A DNA stretch of 64,000 nt from Pseudomonas benzenivorans (GTDB lineage: Bacteria; Pseudomonadota; Gammaproteobacteria; Pseudomonadales; Pseudomonadaceae): assembly GCF_024397895.1 (NCBI RefSeq), contig NZ_CP073346.1:496001-560000 (forward strand), written 5' to 3'. This document shows, piece by piece, positions 34,517-45,607 of this stretch. Position 1 is the first letter of the stretch. Each line of letters starts with the position of its first letter. Both the position numbers and the translations under genes were made by a program. The notes beneath the pieces are model-generated. The model did not search any database. It saw only the letters and a program-made list of their open reading frames with translations, and was not told the origin of the DNA.

Positions 34517-35843
34517 TCAAATTCTCAACAACTGTGAGCGCCATTGGAGTGCTTCGGCCGCCAAGCTCTACCGGATCGCTCGTACATCCGTAGAGAAAGA
34601 GTCAGATGGAGTCCATGTTACCGACCATACCGGAAAATCCTTCATCGACTGCGCGTGCAGCTATGGGGTATTCATCGTCGGTCATCGAAATCCCTGCGTC
34701 CGCGAGTCGGTACAAGCACAGCTTGCCGATATGGCGTGGACACCTCCGGGTCGTACAAATCCCGTCCGCGAAGCCTTGTCGGAGCGATTACGCCATATCG
34801 TTCCAGGGGAATGGGAAGACATTCGTTACTTCGTCTCGGGTGCAGAGGCGATCGAGCAAACCATGCGCTACGTGTTGAAGGTGCAGAAACACCGCCGTGG
34901 CATAGTCGTAATGACGCACTCGTATCACGGCAAAACACTCGCGGCCATGTCGATACTCGGCCAACAACAGCACCACCGGTCTTATGGAACGTCAACCAAG
35001 GAAGTGACGTACGTACCCTACGGTGATTTTGCTGCGTTGCAGCGAGCAGTTGGGGACGGTGTGTGTGCCGTATACGTCGAGCCAATCCTCGGCGGAGCCC
35101 ATCTGGAGGTGCCGCCGGTAGGCTACATGGCGAATATCAGAGCACTATGTGATTCCACAGGAACTCTTCTGATCGCAGATGAAATCCAAACCGGTTTCGG
35201 CCGCTGCGGAAAGTGGTTTGCGATCGAGTACGACCAAATTGTCCCTGACATCATGGTTTTGTCGAAAGGACTTACCGGCGGATATACCTCATTCGCCTGC
35301 GCACTCTATAGCTCAAGACTTTCACAACTGTATCCGCTTGAGTCCATCGAGCCCGACAATCGTTCAATGGGTGGGCACCCGACGGCATGCGCATCTGCCC
35401 TGGCAGCAATTGACTACATCCAGCAGAACGGACTGATTGAAAAAGCGAGGGTGAACGGCGGGATTTTGCGTAACGGGTTGCATCGCTTAGCCCAGCGCTT
35501 CCCTGAAATAATCGAGGACGTACCAGGGGTTGGCATGATGACCGGCCTTCGGTTACGCGGCGCTGTATATGAAGCCCTGATGAGCATGGAGCTCAGCAAG
35601 CGAGGTGTGCATGCCGGGAACTCAATGAACGAAAAGGCCAGCAACCCGGTCCTCCGCTTCTACCCGCCATTGAACATAGCTCCCGAGGCCATTTTGCATG
35701 TCCTAGACATGACTGAGCAGGCCCTCGATGCAATCGCTAGCCGACCCAAAATTAGCGTAAAGGCCTTCTCCCTGGTCGTTCGAAACATGTATCAGATACC
35801 CAACCGCTTTCTAGGCTTTAAACGAGGGACCGCTAATGCTTAA
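34494..35843 (+). CDS. Class III PLP-dependent aminotransferase
   Basis: This 449-residue protein has all the class III features: DCACSYGVFIVGHRNP near residue 55, FVSGAEAIEQTMRY, THSYHGKTLAAMS, the cofactor aspartate in IADEIQTGFGR (D229), and Lys258 in VLSKGLTGG. It should move an amino group between an amine or omega-amino acid and a keto acid or aldehyde. It is translationally coupled to the lysine-less homologue upstream and to the amidase downstream (eight-base overlap). A 30-residue C-terminal extension (KAFSLVVRNMYQIPNRFLGF) is beyond the usual fold and could be a partner-binding segment. Confidence 0.88.
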   Translation: MSSTLQLDQILNNCERHWSASAAKLYRIARTSVEKESDGVHVTDHTGKSFIDCACSYGVFIVGHRNPCVRESVQAQLADMAWTPPGRTNPVREALSERLRHIVPGEWEDIRYFVSGAEAIEQTMRYVLKVQKHRRGIVVMTHSYHGKTLAAMSILGQQQHHRSYGTSTKEVTYVPYGDFAALQRAVGDGVCAVYVEPILGGAHLEVPPVGYMANIRALCDSTGTLLIADEIQTGFGRCGKWFAIEYDQIVPDIMVLSKGLTGGYTSFACALYSSRLSQLYPLESIEPDNRSMGGHPTACASALAAIDYIQQNGLIEKARVNGGILRNGLHRLAQRFPEIIEDVPGVGMMTGLRLRGAVYEALMSMELSKRGVHAGNSMNEKASNPVLRFYPPLNIAPEAILHVLDMTEQALDAIASRPKISVKAFSLVVRNMYQIPNRFLGFKRGTANA

Positions 35844-37242
35844 TATTGACCAGATGACGCTTCAGGAAATGGCCGGCTATATACGCAGAGGCGAGCTCAC
35901 CAGCGAAGCGCTTGTAACGCACTACCTTGATCGCATTGATCAAGTGAATCCCAAGATAAACGCTGTGGTCATCGTCGCTGAGCGTGAAGAGCTATTACGG
36001 AACGCGCGGCAAGCGGACGAGCAGGCTTCGCTCGGTGAATTTATAGGTCCGCTACACGGTGTACCGGTGACGATCAAGGATGTCTGCCATGTAAAAGGTT
36101 ACTCAATGTCCCGCGGCATTGCAGAGCTGAAGGGAGCTCCCAGTACCCAAGATGCAACCGTGGTTGCTAGGCTTCGCGAAGCCGGAGCACTTATTCTGGG
36201 CATCACAAATGTTCCAGAGCTCTGCATGGCTTTCGAGACCGATAACCTGCTGTACGGCCCGACGCTCAACCCACATGACCTGCTGCGCTCGGCCGGCGGG
36301 AGCAGCGGCGGTGAAGCAGCAGCTATTGCGTCCGGATGCTCTCCAGCCGGGCTTGGTTCAGATGCCTGCGGCAGCGTGCGAATTCCGGCACATTTCAACG
36401 GCATATCGAGCCTGAAACTTACTCAGGGGCGGGTTCCGCTAACCGGCCAGTTTCCGAAAGAACGATCAGGTCTCTTCCACCTCACCTCGGCATTCGGTGT
36501 GATGGGGCGCTATGTTGATGATTTAGAACTGCTTGGACGTATCATCAGCGGTGCCGATGGTAGAGACCCGGACACCACAGACGCCCCGTTTGTCCCAAGC
36601 GTGCCCCTGGCAGACATGAGGGTCGCCCTCTTTTACGAGTCGAACCGGATGCCACTTAGCAAATGCGTCCGAAGCGTGGTGGACCGCGTCGCAGCGCTAT
36701 TAAAGCAAACTACGGGTAGCGTTACGCCAGATTGCCCTCCAAACCTTGAAGAGGCCTCCGATGTTCTGTGGAGGGCCTTCATCACAGGCGGCGATTCGGG
36801 GCGTGCCTGGAAGTCCATGTTCACCGCCATGGGCAAAACGGCGTTCTCGCCGGCGCTGAACAAGCTTCTTGAGTTCAGCGAGAAGGTTGAGCTCACGGTC
36901 GACGAACTAAAACAGGACTGGGTCATGATTGATACGTTCCGCTTTCAACTTGCGCAGTTCTTCGACTCCTACGACGTACTCATCACTCCAGTTTTTCCGG
37001 ACGTTGCCTTTAGGCACGGCAAGTCCATGGATGACCCGCGCCAGTTCGGCTTCGTATTCCCGTTTAGCCTGTCAGGATCACCTGCAGTGGTCATTCCTGC
37101 TGGGAAAGACAGCGGAACAGGGCTACCGATCGGTATCCAGATTGTCGGGCCTCACTGGCGAGAAGAGAGTCTTCTTACTTTGGCCAAGCACATCGAACGA
37201 GAACTTGGAGCCTGGCGACCGGTCACTCCGTCGCCAGATTAA
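35836..37242 (+). CDS. Amidase-signature family hydrolase
   Basis: This 468-residue enzyme has the complete Ser-cisSer-Lys triad: K81 in VTIKD, the cis-serine in RSAGGSSGGE (about S156), and the nucleophile S180 in GSDACGSVRIPA. Length is normal for the family. The start overlaps the aminotransferase gene by eight bases. In a pathway with an acyl ligase it may form or trim an amide, release a protected intermediate, or protect the host. It ends three bases from the convergent EamA gene, so the rightward operon ends here. Confidence 0.87.
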   Translation: MLNIDQMTLQEMAGYIRRGELTSEALVTHYLDRIDQVNPKINAVVIVAEREELLRNARQADEQASLGEFIGPLHGVPVTIKDVCHVKGYSMSRGIAELKGAPSTQDATVVARLREAGALILGITNVPELCMAFETDNLLYGPTLNPHDLLRSAGGSSGGEAAAIASGCSPAGLGSDACGSVRIPAHFNGISSLKLTQGRVPLTGQFPKERSGLFHLTSAFGVMGRYVDDLELLGRIISGADGRDPDTTDAPFVPSVPLADMRVALFYESNRMPLSKCVRSVVDRVAALLKQTTGSVTPDCPPNLEEASDVLWRAFITGGDSGRAWKSMFTAMGKTAFSPALNKLLEFSEKVELTVDELKQDWVMIDTFRFQLAQFFDSYDVLITPVFPDVAFRHGKSMDDPRQFGFVFPFSLSGSPAVVIPAGKDSGTGLPIGIQIVGPHWREESLLTLAKHIERELGAWRPVTPSPD

Positions 37243-37245
37243 CGC

Positions 37246-38157
37246 CTAAGCGGCGGCAGAACCTCGCCGTTTTCCAACCTGGAACAGAGCAAACATCCCA
37301 AAACCTACCATTAGCGCACCGGTGATTTCTAAGATCACCGGTGTCTGCTTAAACCAAAACCAGTGGCATGCTGTGGTAATGAGCGTGCTCAGGTAGATGT
37401 ACGAAATCACAGTGGCGGGAGCAATTGAGGCGGTTGCGCGGTGGAGTAGCCAGAACGTACCAAGTGTAGCGAACAGCGCTAGATAGAAGAGCCATCCGAT
37501 ATCCGCGACATCAAGCAGAGCCGCCGTTCGCCAACCCCCATCGTAAAAGGTATAGCCCAACAGAAAAACTGCCCCGAACAGCATATTCCAGAAGGTCATC
37601 CCGACTGGGCTACGCTGTCGCAGACTATCTTTCTTCAGCCATTGACTGAGCGGTGAGTATACGGCCATGGCCAGGCATCCTGCCGCATAGACCAGGATTG
37701 GATACGGTTCCGAAACCACTACGTGGCCTGCTCGGCCGATGATTAGAAGCGCCGCACCTGATGCCCCCATGAGCATAGGCATAATGCGCCCCCGGCTGTT
37801 TGCCGAGGGAATAAGGCGAAGTTCAATGCCCAGTGTCATGAGCGGTACAAGCGTGAATAGCAGTGCCGTAGTAACGACGCTTGTATGGCGCAGAGCCTCA
37901 AACAACGACGCAAAGTAGACGGCTAGAAGCAGACCTAGCCATGCATGCCCAGCTAGGTGTGACCGACTCAGCGACGCCTCTCCACGCAAGAAAACCAAAG
38001 GCAGAAACAGCACAGCCGAGAAAGCCAACCTAAGCGCAGTTAGAAATATAGGATCTACGGAGCCTGTGACTTCAGCAGCTGCATAGAATGACGATGTGAT
38101 CAGTACCGCCCAAAGAGCCATCCCAGAGTGTGCCGCGGTGTGACTAACCTGATTCAT
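37246..38157 (-). CDS. EamA-family transporter of the cluster
   Basis: This 303-residue protein has ten hydrophobic segments in two EamA repeats, with the typical AVYFASLFEALRHTSVVTTALLFTLVP stretch (shortened here to EALRHTSVVTTALLF) in the first and ISYIYLSTLITTACHWFWF in the second. DMT exporters of this type move amino acids and small metabolites out of the cell. It converges on the amidase gene and follows the N-acetyltransferase gene by 63 bp on the same strand, so it is probably the last gene of a leftward MFS-NAT-EamA operon. Confidence 0.83.
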   Translation of the reverse strand: MNQVSHTAAHSGMALWAVLITSSFYAAAEVTGSVDPIFLTALRLAFSAVLFLPLVFLRGEASLSRSHLAGHAWLGLLLAVYFASLFEALRHTSVVTTALLFTLVPLMTLGIELRLIPSANSRGRIMPMLMGASGAALLIIGRAGHVVVSEPYPILVYAAGCLAMAVYSPLSQWLKKDSLRQRSPVGMTFWNMLFGAVFLLGYTFYDGGWRTAALLDVADIGWLFYLALFATLGTFWLLHRATASIAPATVISYIYLSTLITTACHWFWFKQTPVILEITGALMVGFGMFALFQVGKRRGSAAA

Positions 38158-38220
38158 CTGTACCCCTCATAAAGACCAAAGTCATCATGGGCGGACTCAG
38201 CACATGCCGGATCTCATTTT

Positions 38221-39024
38221 TTAGGTACTCGTCTGCAATATCTCGTTTGGACTCGGGTATCTATCCGCCTTAGCAGCAACACGGAAAGCAGCTAGCGCTT
38301 CTTTAGTGGTCAGATTGACCCCAAAATTCTGGGCCAGACAATGGGACAGCTGCCCAGCGGACTCCAGTCGCACGGCACCACCGCATACCGGGTCCTGATA
38401 ACGTGTATTGACTAGAGATTTTCTTCGCCCGCCGACGTACCTAGTAGCAACTAAATTCGAGGATACGAAGCTGTCAGGTGACATAGACGAGAACACGTTC
38501 GCCGCGATAATCTCCTCTTCATATGCAGTCTGCTCAGGAAACTGATACATGTCGCACCAGCCGCCATTCACTCTTAACTGCAGGATCCGCCCACCTTCTT
38601 CCCCGACAATACGGAAGGAAAGCGTATGTTGTGACTGAGACACCCCAATACGTTCCAGTCTAAGCGGCCATAGCAAGCCTAAACCGAAGCCGGTATCACA
38701 CAGGTACTCGGCGTCTTCAACATGAACAATTGAAACCAAGTGCGAGGGCCGCTGGGTCGCATTGCCGGCTCCGTAAAGCACAATAGCAAGATGCGGACTG
38801 CACTTGAATCCCGCTATTTCAAGCTCCGCCCTGAACCAGGTATTCAGTTCATGACAGTATCCGCCGCCATAGCGCCTCAAGGCCGAAGATATAGTGCCCG
38901 GGCAGAGCCCGGGAGCACCATTCAGAAGCGCATTCAGATTATTGAAGCTGTATTTTCTGGTCCATGCGCGATGCAGCCTATACAGATCCCTCAACGAGGA
39001 GCGCGTTTTAGGCGTAACTTCCAT
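38221..39024 (-). CDS. Arylamine N-acetyltransferase family protein
   Basis: This 267-residue protein carries the NAT catalytic triad in order: C57 in GGGYCHEL, H95 in RPSHLVSI and D110 in YLCDTGFG. The usual length is 270-285. NAT enzymes take an acyl group from CoA to an aromatic amine or hydrazine; some, such as the RifF type, form amides in antibiotic assembly. Next to an acyl ligase and aminotransferases it may acylate the product or provide self-resistance. It is 26 bp from the MFS gene upstream on the same strand. The GGYCHE in place of the common GGxCFE suggests an unusual acyl pocket. Confidence 0.8.
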   Translation of the reverse strand: MEVTPKTRSSLRDLYRLHRAWTRKYSFNNLNALLNGAPGLCPGTISSALRRYGGGYCHELNTWFRAELEIAGFKCSPHLAIVLYGAGNATQRPSHLVSIVHVEDAEYLCDTGFGLGLLWPLRLERIGVSQSQHTLSFRIVGEEGGRILQLRVNGGWCDMYQFPEQTAYEEEIIAANVFSSMSPDSFVSSNLVATRYVGGRRKSLVNTRYQDPVCGGAVRLESAGQLSHCLAQNFGVNLTTKEALAAFRVAAKADRYPSPNEILQTST

Positions 39025-39050
39025 ACAACGTGAATCGCAAGTTATTTTTT

Positions 39051-40238
39051 TCAGATGTAGTGCCTAGAGTAATGTCGAGGGTTGAACTGGAATACCATCA
39101 AAAGCATTACTGCTGAAATAATTGCCAGACTCCACCAGGCCCATTCGAAGCTGCTCATTTGATCACGTACTATTCCGGCTAACAGCGGTGATAGCCCTGC
39201 GATGAGATAACCGATCCCTTGGACAAAAGCGGCCAGCCCTCCGGCACGCATTGGACTGTCGATGTGATCCATAGACACGATCAAACTCATCGGGAACAGC
39301 CCGCCGATACCAAGACCAAGCAGGCAGGGCCAGAGAAGACTGAGTTTATTTGGAGAAACTACAAGTCCGGCAAATCCTATGATGATAAGGAAAAGCAAAA
39401 CGACGAGAACTTTACGTCGATCGTGACTCTTGTTAGCGATGGCTGGCGTGGCAAGTCCGGAGATCACTTCCATCGTCGTGAGTAGCCCCAGGATCAAACC
39501 GGCATGCTGCTCAGTCCATCCTTTTTCTACATAGTACGGTGCCAACCATGCCAGCACACATGTGTACGACGAGGTTCCTAATCCGAAGAATATCGCGAGG
39601 AGCCACGACCGACTGTTTGAAAAGTGTTTCTCCCGTTGAGAAGAGTTTCCTATGACAACCGAATCAGCACTGGTTTTCTGAGTCATCCAAACGACCAACG
39701 CCAGGGCAGAAAGTCCTGCCCAGATGCTGAGTCCCAAGCGCCAACTCCCCGTGATCTCCAGTACCAAGGGCGAGAACGAAGCGGCTAGAGCCGCGCCCCC
39801 CATGATCGAGGTGACGTACAGTCCCATATACAGGGACACATTTGGTGCGTATCTCGCTTTAATGAAAGCAGGCATTACCGCTTGAACAATCGCTATCCCA
39901 ATTCCTGCCAATACAGCCGTGAAGACCAGCGTGGCGCCAGTATCGACAAACAGCCTAGTACCGGTAGCCAGGGTGATTATGACCAGCGATAAAACGATAG
40001 CCCGGTGTTCTCCAATAGCCTTGGCGACACCAATCCCCACGAACATGGCAAGCCCCATGGCCATGACAGGGAGCATCGTCAGAAGGGAGGCCATGGAAAA
40101 CGTAAGAGGTACATCCTGGCGAATGGCAGACAGAATTGGACCTATAGCAGCCATTGAAGGCCTAAGATTTAGCGCCACAAGTACAATACTTACCGTCAGA
40201 ACGACGACAGTAGCGCGCACAGTTTGAGTCTGTTCCAT
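39051..40238 (-). CDS. MFS transporter, CynX/NimT-like
   Basis: This protein has twelve hydrophobic segments. The ATG at 40238 gives 395 residues and begins MEQTQTVRATVVVL, then the CynX/NimT-like first helix VLVALNLRPSMAAIGPIL. A frame open to 40283 adds fifteen residues and is less likely. It is the first gene of the leftward MFS-NAT-EamA set and probably exports or imports the product or a precursor of the neighbouring pathway. The family includes carriers for cyanate, nitroimidazoles and other small compounds. Confidence 0.82.
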   Translation of the reverse strand: MEQTQTVRATVVVLTVSIVLVALNLRPSMAAIGPILSAIRQDVPLTFSMASLLTMLPVMAMGLAMFVGIGVAKAIGEHRAIVLSLVIITLATGTRLFVDTGATLVFTAVLAGIGIAIVQAVMPAFIKARYAPNVSLYMGLYVTSIMGGAALAASFSPLVLEITGSWRLGLSIWAGLSALALVVWMTQKTSADSVVIGNSSQREKHFSNSRSWLLAIFFGLGTSSYTCVLAWLAPYYVEKGWTEQHAGLILGLLTTMEVISGLATPAIANKSHDRRKVLVVLLFLIIIGFAGLVVSPNKLSLLWPCLLGLGIGGLFPMSLIVSMDHIDSPMRAGGLAAFVQGIGYLIAGLSPLLAGIVRDQMSSFEWAWWSLAIISAVMLLMVFQFNPRHYSRHYI

Positions 40239-40375
40239 ACCGGCACCACAAATGAGTTGGCCTTCGATTAAGCCCGCTAGCATTTAGGTGCAACAAACAA
40301 AAAAATAGATTTTGAACACTAAAAAATGAGTTGAATCGCCCTTGATTTCGTGGAGGCCGTATAAATCAGGCGGAA

Positions 40376-40396
40376 GCGGCGCCTAAGAGGCGCCGC
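40376..40396 (-). terminator. Stem-loop after the VOC gene
   Basis: GCGGCGCCT at 40376-40384 pairs perfectly with AGGCGCCGC at 40388-40396 around AAG. It lies just past the stop of the leftward VOC gene. The T-run on that strand is weak, so it is a probable terminator that insulates the cluster to its left. Confidence 0.65.
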
Positions 40397-40406
40397 TGAA
40401 ACCACA

Positions 40407-40790
40407 TTACTCGGCTTGGAAGCAGTACACAGCAAGCTTGTTGCCGTCCAGGTCGCGAGCGTAAGCAGCATAGGCATTTGGTGCCCAGTCGCGAGTGCCG
40501 GCGGCACCTTCATCTTTGCCGCCAGCAGCAACAGCTGCTTCGTGGAAGGCGTTAATGGCGGCGCGATTTGGAGCTTCGAAGCTGACAGTTACGCCGTTAC
40601 CCACAGTAGCAGGCTGGCCGTTTGCAGGCTTGAGCACGAAGAAGGAAGGCTTGTCCACGCCCCAGATCGAGCCGTTATCGCCGAGGTCAGCGATCCGCTT
40701 TAAGCCGATCTTCCCGAGCGCCTCGTCGTAGAACTTACGAGCTTTTTCCAAATCATTGGTGCCAACAGTTACATGAGTGAAGTTCGACAT
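40407..40790 (-). CDS. VOC (glyoxalase/bleomycin-resistance) family protein
   Basis: The ATG at 40790, preceded by GGAGA, gives 127 residues. The sequence starts FTHVTVGTNDLEKARKFYDEAL and ends NKLAVYCF, the usual single VOC repeat pair, with a likely metal histidine in FTHVT and a glutamate-type site replaced near the end (KLAVYC). Many relatives are annotated only as glyoxalase-like. It is the last gene of the Rieske-frmA operon, 71 bp after frmA, and may help detoxify an aldehyde product; that role is inferred. Confidence 0.8.
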   Translation of the reverse strand: MSNFTHVTVGTNDLEKARKFYDEALGKIGLKRIADLGDNGSIWGVDKPSFFVLKPANGQPATVGNGVTVSFEAPNRAAINAFHEAAVAAGGKDEGAAGTRDWAPNAYAAYARDLDGNKLAVYCFQAE

Positions 40791-40861
40791 AAATTTCTCC
40801 GATTCGTGGTGGATAGTTGTGGAGCGTGATCGGTACATCCGAAGATGCACCGAATGAATGC

Positions 40862-43134
<2,273 letters not shown>

Positions 43135-43538
43135 GAAAGCTCCTCAGAAAGACGTTGCGACAAGCGTCATGCGGCGCGAACACAAGTGATTGCGGTGCAT
43201 GACTCGCTTGTAGGGCGAGCGGTTGAAAGGATGTTGGCCGAGCAGGGTGGATAAATAAAGTAGTAAAAATCTGCCTTGAGCTGATAAAAATAATGCTCAG
43301 CAACGGGCGGTTCTGGTACGTCTCGCGTCCTTTTTGTGCGAACCTGAAACGATCTGATCGCTGGTGCAAAGGCCGGCAGGCTCGATCGTTTGAAGGCAGA
43401 TATCAATCTGTGGAGTGATTGTGGCGAGCAGGATCATCCTGTCTTGAACTTGCACTGGCCTTGAGTAATAGCGCATGCGAGTCATGCGTAGCTTTCCTGC
43501 TCTACTTTGGGCACGGAGCAAGTCTGGGAAAAGGTAAA
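43135..43538. other. Intergenic control region between Rieske operon and LysR gene
   Basis: This 404-bp gap separates the divergent Rieske and LysR genes. It must hold both promoters. I see one short inverted pair, TGAGC at 43277 and GCTCA at 43295, but nothing convincing as a LysR box. The open frames here are short and not credible. Confidence 0.4.
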
Positions 43539-44453
43539 ATGGCAGCTTATAACCTGCGACAACTCAAGTATTTCGTCACCACCGTCGAGTGCGGCAGCGT
43601 AGCGGAGGCGTCACGCAAGCTATATATCGCGCACCCCTCGGTTTCCACCGCCATCAAGAATCTGGAAGACAGTTTCTCTGTACAGCTGTTCATTCGCCAC
43701 CACGCTCAAGGTGTCTCGTTGACTCCCAGTGGCGCAAGGTTCTATCGCAAGGCGAAGGAATTGTTGCGGGTGGCTCACGAGTTCGAGCAAAACGCCTTGG
43801 CCGACAATGATGTGGTTTCCGGACAGATCGATGTCGGTTGCTTTGAAACCGTCGCGCCGCTTTATCTGCCAAAGCTGATTGCAGGGTTTCGGGATCGCTG
43901 GCCTGGGGTAGAAATTCGTATTCGCGACGGCGAGCAGCAGGAGTTGGTGCAGGCGCTGACAGCTGGGAGCATCGATCTGGCGATCCTCTACGAGCACGAC
44001 CTGGACAGTACCATCGACACCGCTCCCTTGATGGCTCAGCAACAACCCTATGTGCTATTACCCGAGGGGCACCGTTTTGCCCATCAGGCAAAAGTTTCGC
44101 TCAACGACCTTGTGCTGGAGCCTATGGTCCTGCTGGATGTGCAACCCAGCCGGACCTACTTTGTCAGCATTTTCGAGGAGCGCGGATTGAGCCCGAATAT
44201 CCTGTTCAGCTCACCGTCCATCGAAATGGTCAGGGGAATGGTCGGTCGCGGTTTCGGCTTTTCTATCTTGGTGACGCGCCCGTACTCCGATTTCACCTAC
44301 GACGGTCAGAAGCTGGTGTGCGTGCCGTTGGCAGAACACGTAACGGGCTCAGGGCTTTCGGCAGCCTGGCTGCGTCGTGCGCAGCTGACCAAGCCGGCGC
44401 AACTGTTTGTCGATCACTGCCGAGAACTGCTGGCCCCCAAGGCGGAGGCCTGA
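43539..44453 (+). CDS. LysR-family transcriptional regulator
   Basis: The ATG at 43539, preceded by GGGAAAAGG, gives 304 residues. The helix-turn-helix at about 5-65 reads NLRQLKYFVTTVECGSVAEA and AHPSVSTAIKNLEDS, followed by a LysR effector domain. It lies divergent from the Rieske-frmA-VOC operon and ends two bases from the stop of the convergent ArgE-like gene. It most likely activates the Rieske operon in response to its substrate. A remnant with the same opening (FTLRQLRYF) lies at 55000 beside the other Rieske system. Confidence 0.88.
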   Translation: MAAYNLRQLKYFVTTVECGSVAEASRKLYIAHPSVSTAIKNLEDSFSVQLFIRHHAQGVSLTPSGARFYRKAKELLRVAHEFEQNALADNDVVSGQIDVGCFETVAPLYLPKLIAGFRDRWPGVEIRIRDGEQQELVQALTAGSIDLAILYEHDLDSTIDTAPLMAQQQPYVLLPEGHRFAHQAKVSLNDLVLEPMVLLDVQPSRTYFVSIFEERGLSPNILFSSPSIEMVRGMVGRGFGFSILVTRPYSDFTYDGQKLVCVPLAEHVTGSGLSAAWLRRAQLTKPAQLFVDHCRELLAPKAEA

Positions 44454-44455
44454 GT

Positions 44456-45607
44456 TCAGGCATGGAGCGAGCTTGCGATGCGGTCGAGCATCGCATCGCA
44501 CGCGTTCAACTGTTCGGCACTGACGAACTCATCAGGCTTGTGCCCCTGCTCCATACTGCCAGGACCGCAGATCACCGTCGGAATGCCGATGGCGTCGAAC
44601 AGCCCGCCTTCAGTGCCGAAGGCAACCGTTGTGAATTCGCTTGAACCACAAAATTGCGCGATCAGCTGTGCCGCCTGGCTCTGGGAGTCGGTGGCCAGCC
44701 CCGGGTAAGTCGATAACTCGGAAAAGCGAATGCTGCTTTGCCCGTTGGCGGCGTGCATCTTCGGCAGAACTTCTTGCTCAGCAAAACGCTCAAGCTGGTC
44801 AGTCACCTCGCGCGGATCCTGCGCAGGCAGCGCACGTACTTCAAAATCGAAACGGCAATCCGCCGGGACGATGTTGAGCGCCTTGCCACCGGTGATGACA
44901 CCCGTCTGCACAGTGCTGAAAGGCGGATCGAAGCGCGGGTCGTGCAGCTCAGGGGCGCGCAACCGCGCGCCGATACGGCCCAGCTCGCCAATCAACTGCG
45001 CAGCATATTCGATAGCGTTGACGCCTTGCGGCGCATAGGCCGAATGACACGCCGCGCCCTTAACATCGCAGCGCATGGCCAGTTTGCCCTTGTGGCCGAG
45101 CACCGGCTTTAGTTCAGTGGGCTCACCAATGATGCACAACAGGGGCTTGAGCGGCCGCCGCTCCAGCTCGGCAAGCAATGAGCGTACGCCCAGGCAACCG
45201 ACCTCTTCGTCATACGACAAAGCGATATGCACCGGCATGCGCAGCGGTGCCGCCAACAACTTGGGCACTGCAGCCAGCACGCAGGCGATGTAGCCCTTCA
45301 TATCAGCCGTGCCGCGACCATAGAGCCTGCCGTCTTTCTCCGTCAGCGCAAAAGGATCAACTGTCCATGCCTGGCCATCCACCGGAACCACATCGGTGTG
45401 ACCGGACAGCACGATACCTGGAACGTTGTCCGGCCCCAGCGTCGCAAACAAATTCGCTTTGCTACGCTCGGCGTTGAAGATCAGCTCGCAGGGCACGTCC
45501 AGTTTGGCCAGATAGTCGCGTACAAACTCGATCAGCTGCAGGTTTGATTCGCGGCTCGTGGTGTCGAACTCGATCAACGAGCCCAACAGTTCTCGGCTTC
45601 TGCTCAC
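44456..45607 (-). CDS. ArgE/DapE-family M20 amidohydrolase (acetylornithine deacetylase-like)
   Basis: This 383-residue M20 peptidase-family protein has the metal motifs SGHTDVVPVDGQ near residue 69, YGRGTADMKGY near residue 98, SYDEEVGCLG near residue 128 and the late GPGSMEQGHKPDE. It would cleave an N-acyl group from an amino acid or a small amide. It starts with GTG at 45607, directly abutting the TAA of the DUF1028 gene, so translation is coupled. With DUF1028 and RidA genes in the same operon it probably handles an N-acyl or N-carbamoyl amino acid from a breakdown route, not arginine synthesis. Confidence 0.85.
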   Translation of the reverse strand: MSRSRELLGSLIEFDTTSRESNLQLIEFVRDYLAKLDVPCELIFNAERSKANLFATLGPDNVPGIVLSGHTDVVPVDGQAWTVDPFALTEKDGRLYGRGTADMKGYIACVLAAVPKLLAAPLRMPVHIALSYDEEVGCLGVRSLLAELERRPLKPLLCIIGEPTELKPVLGHKGKLAMRCDVKGAACHSAYAPQGVNAIEYAAQLIGELGRIGARLRAPELHDPRFDPPFSTVQTGVITGGKALNIVPADCRFDFEVRALPAQDPREVTDQLERFAEQEVLPKMHAANGQSSIRFSELSTYPGLATDSQSQAAQLIAQFCGSSEFTTVAFGTEGGLFDAIGIPTVICGPGSMEQGHKPDEFVSAEQLNACDAMLDRIASSLHA

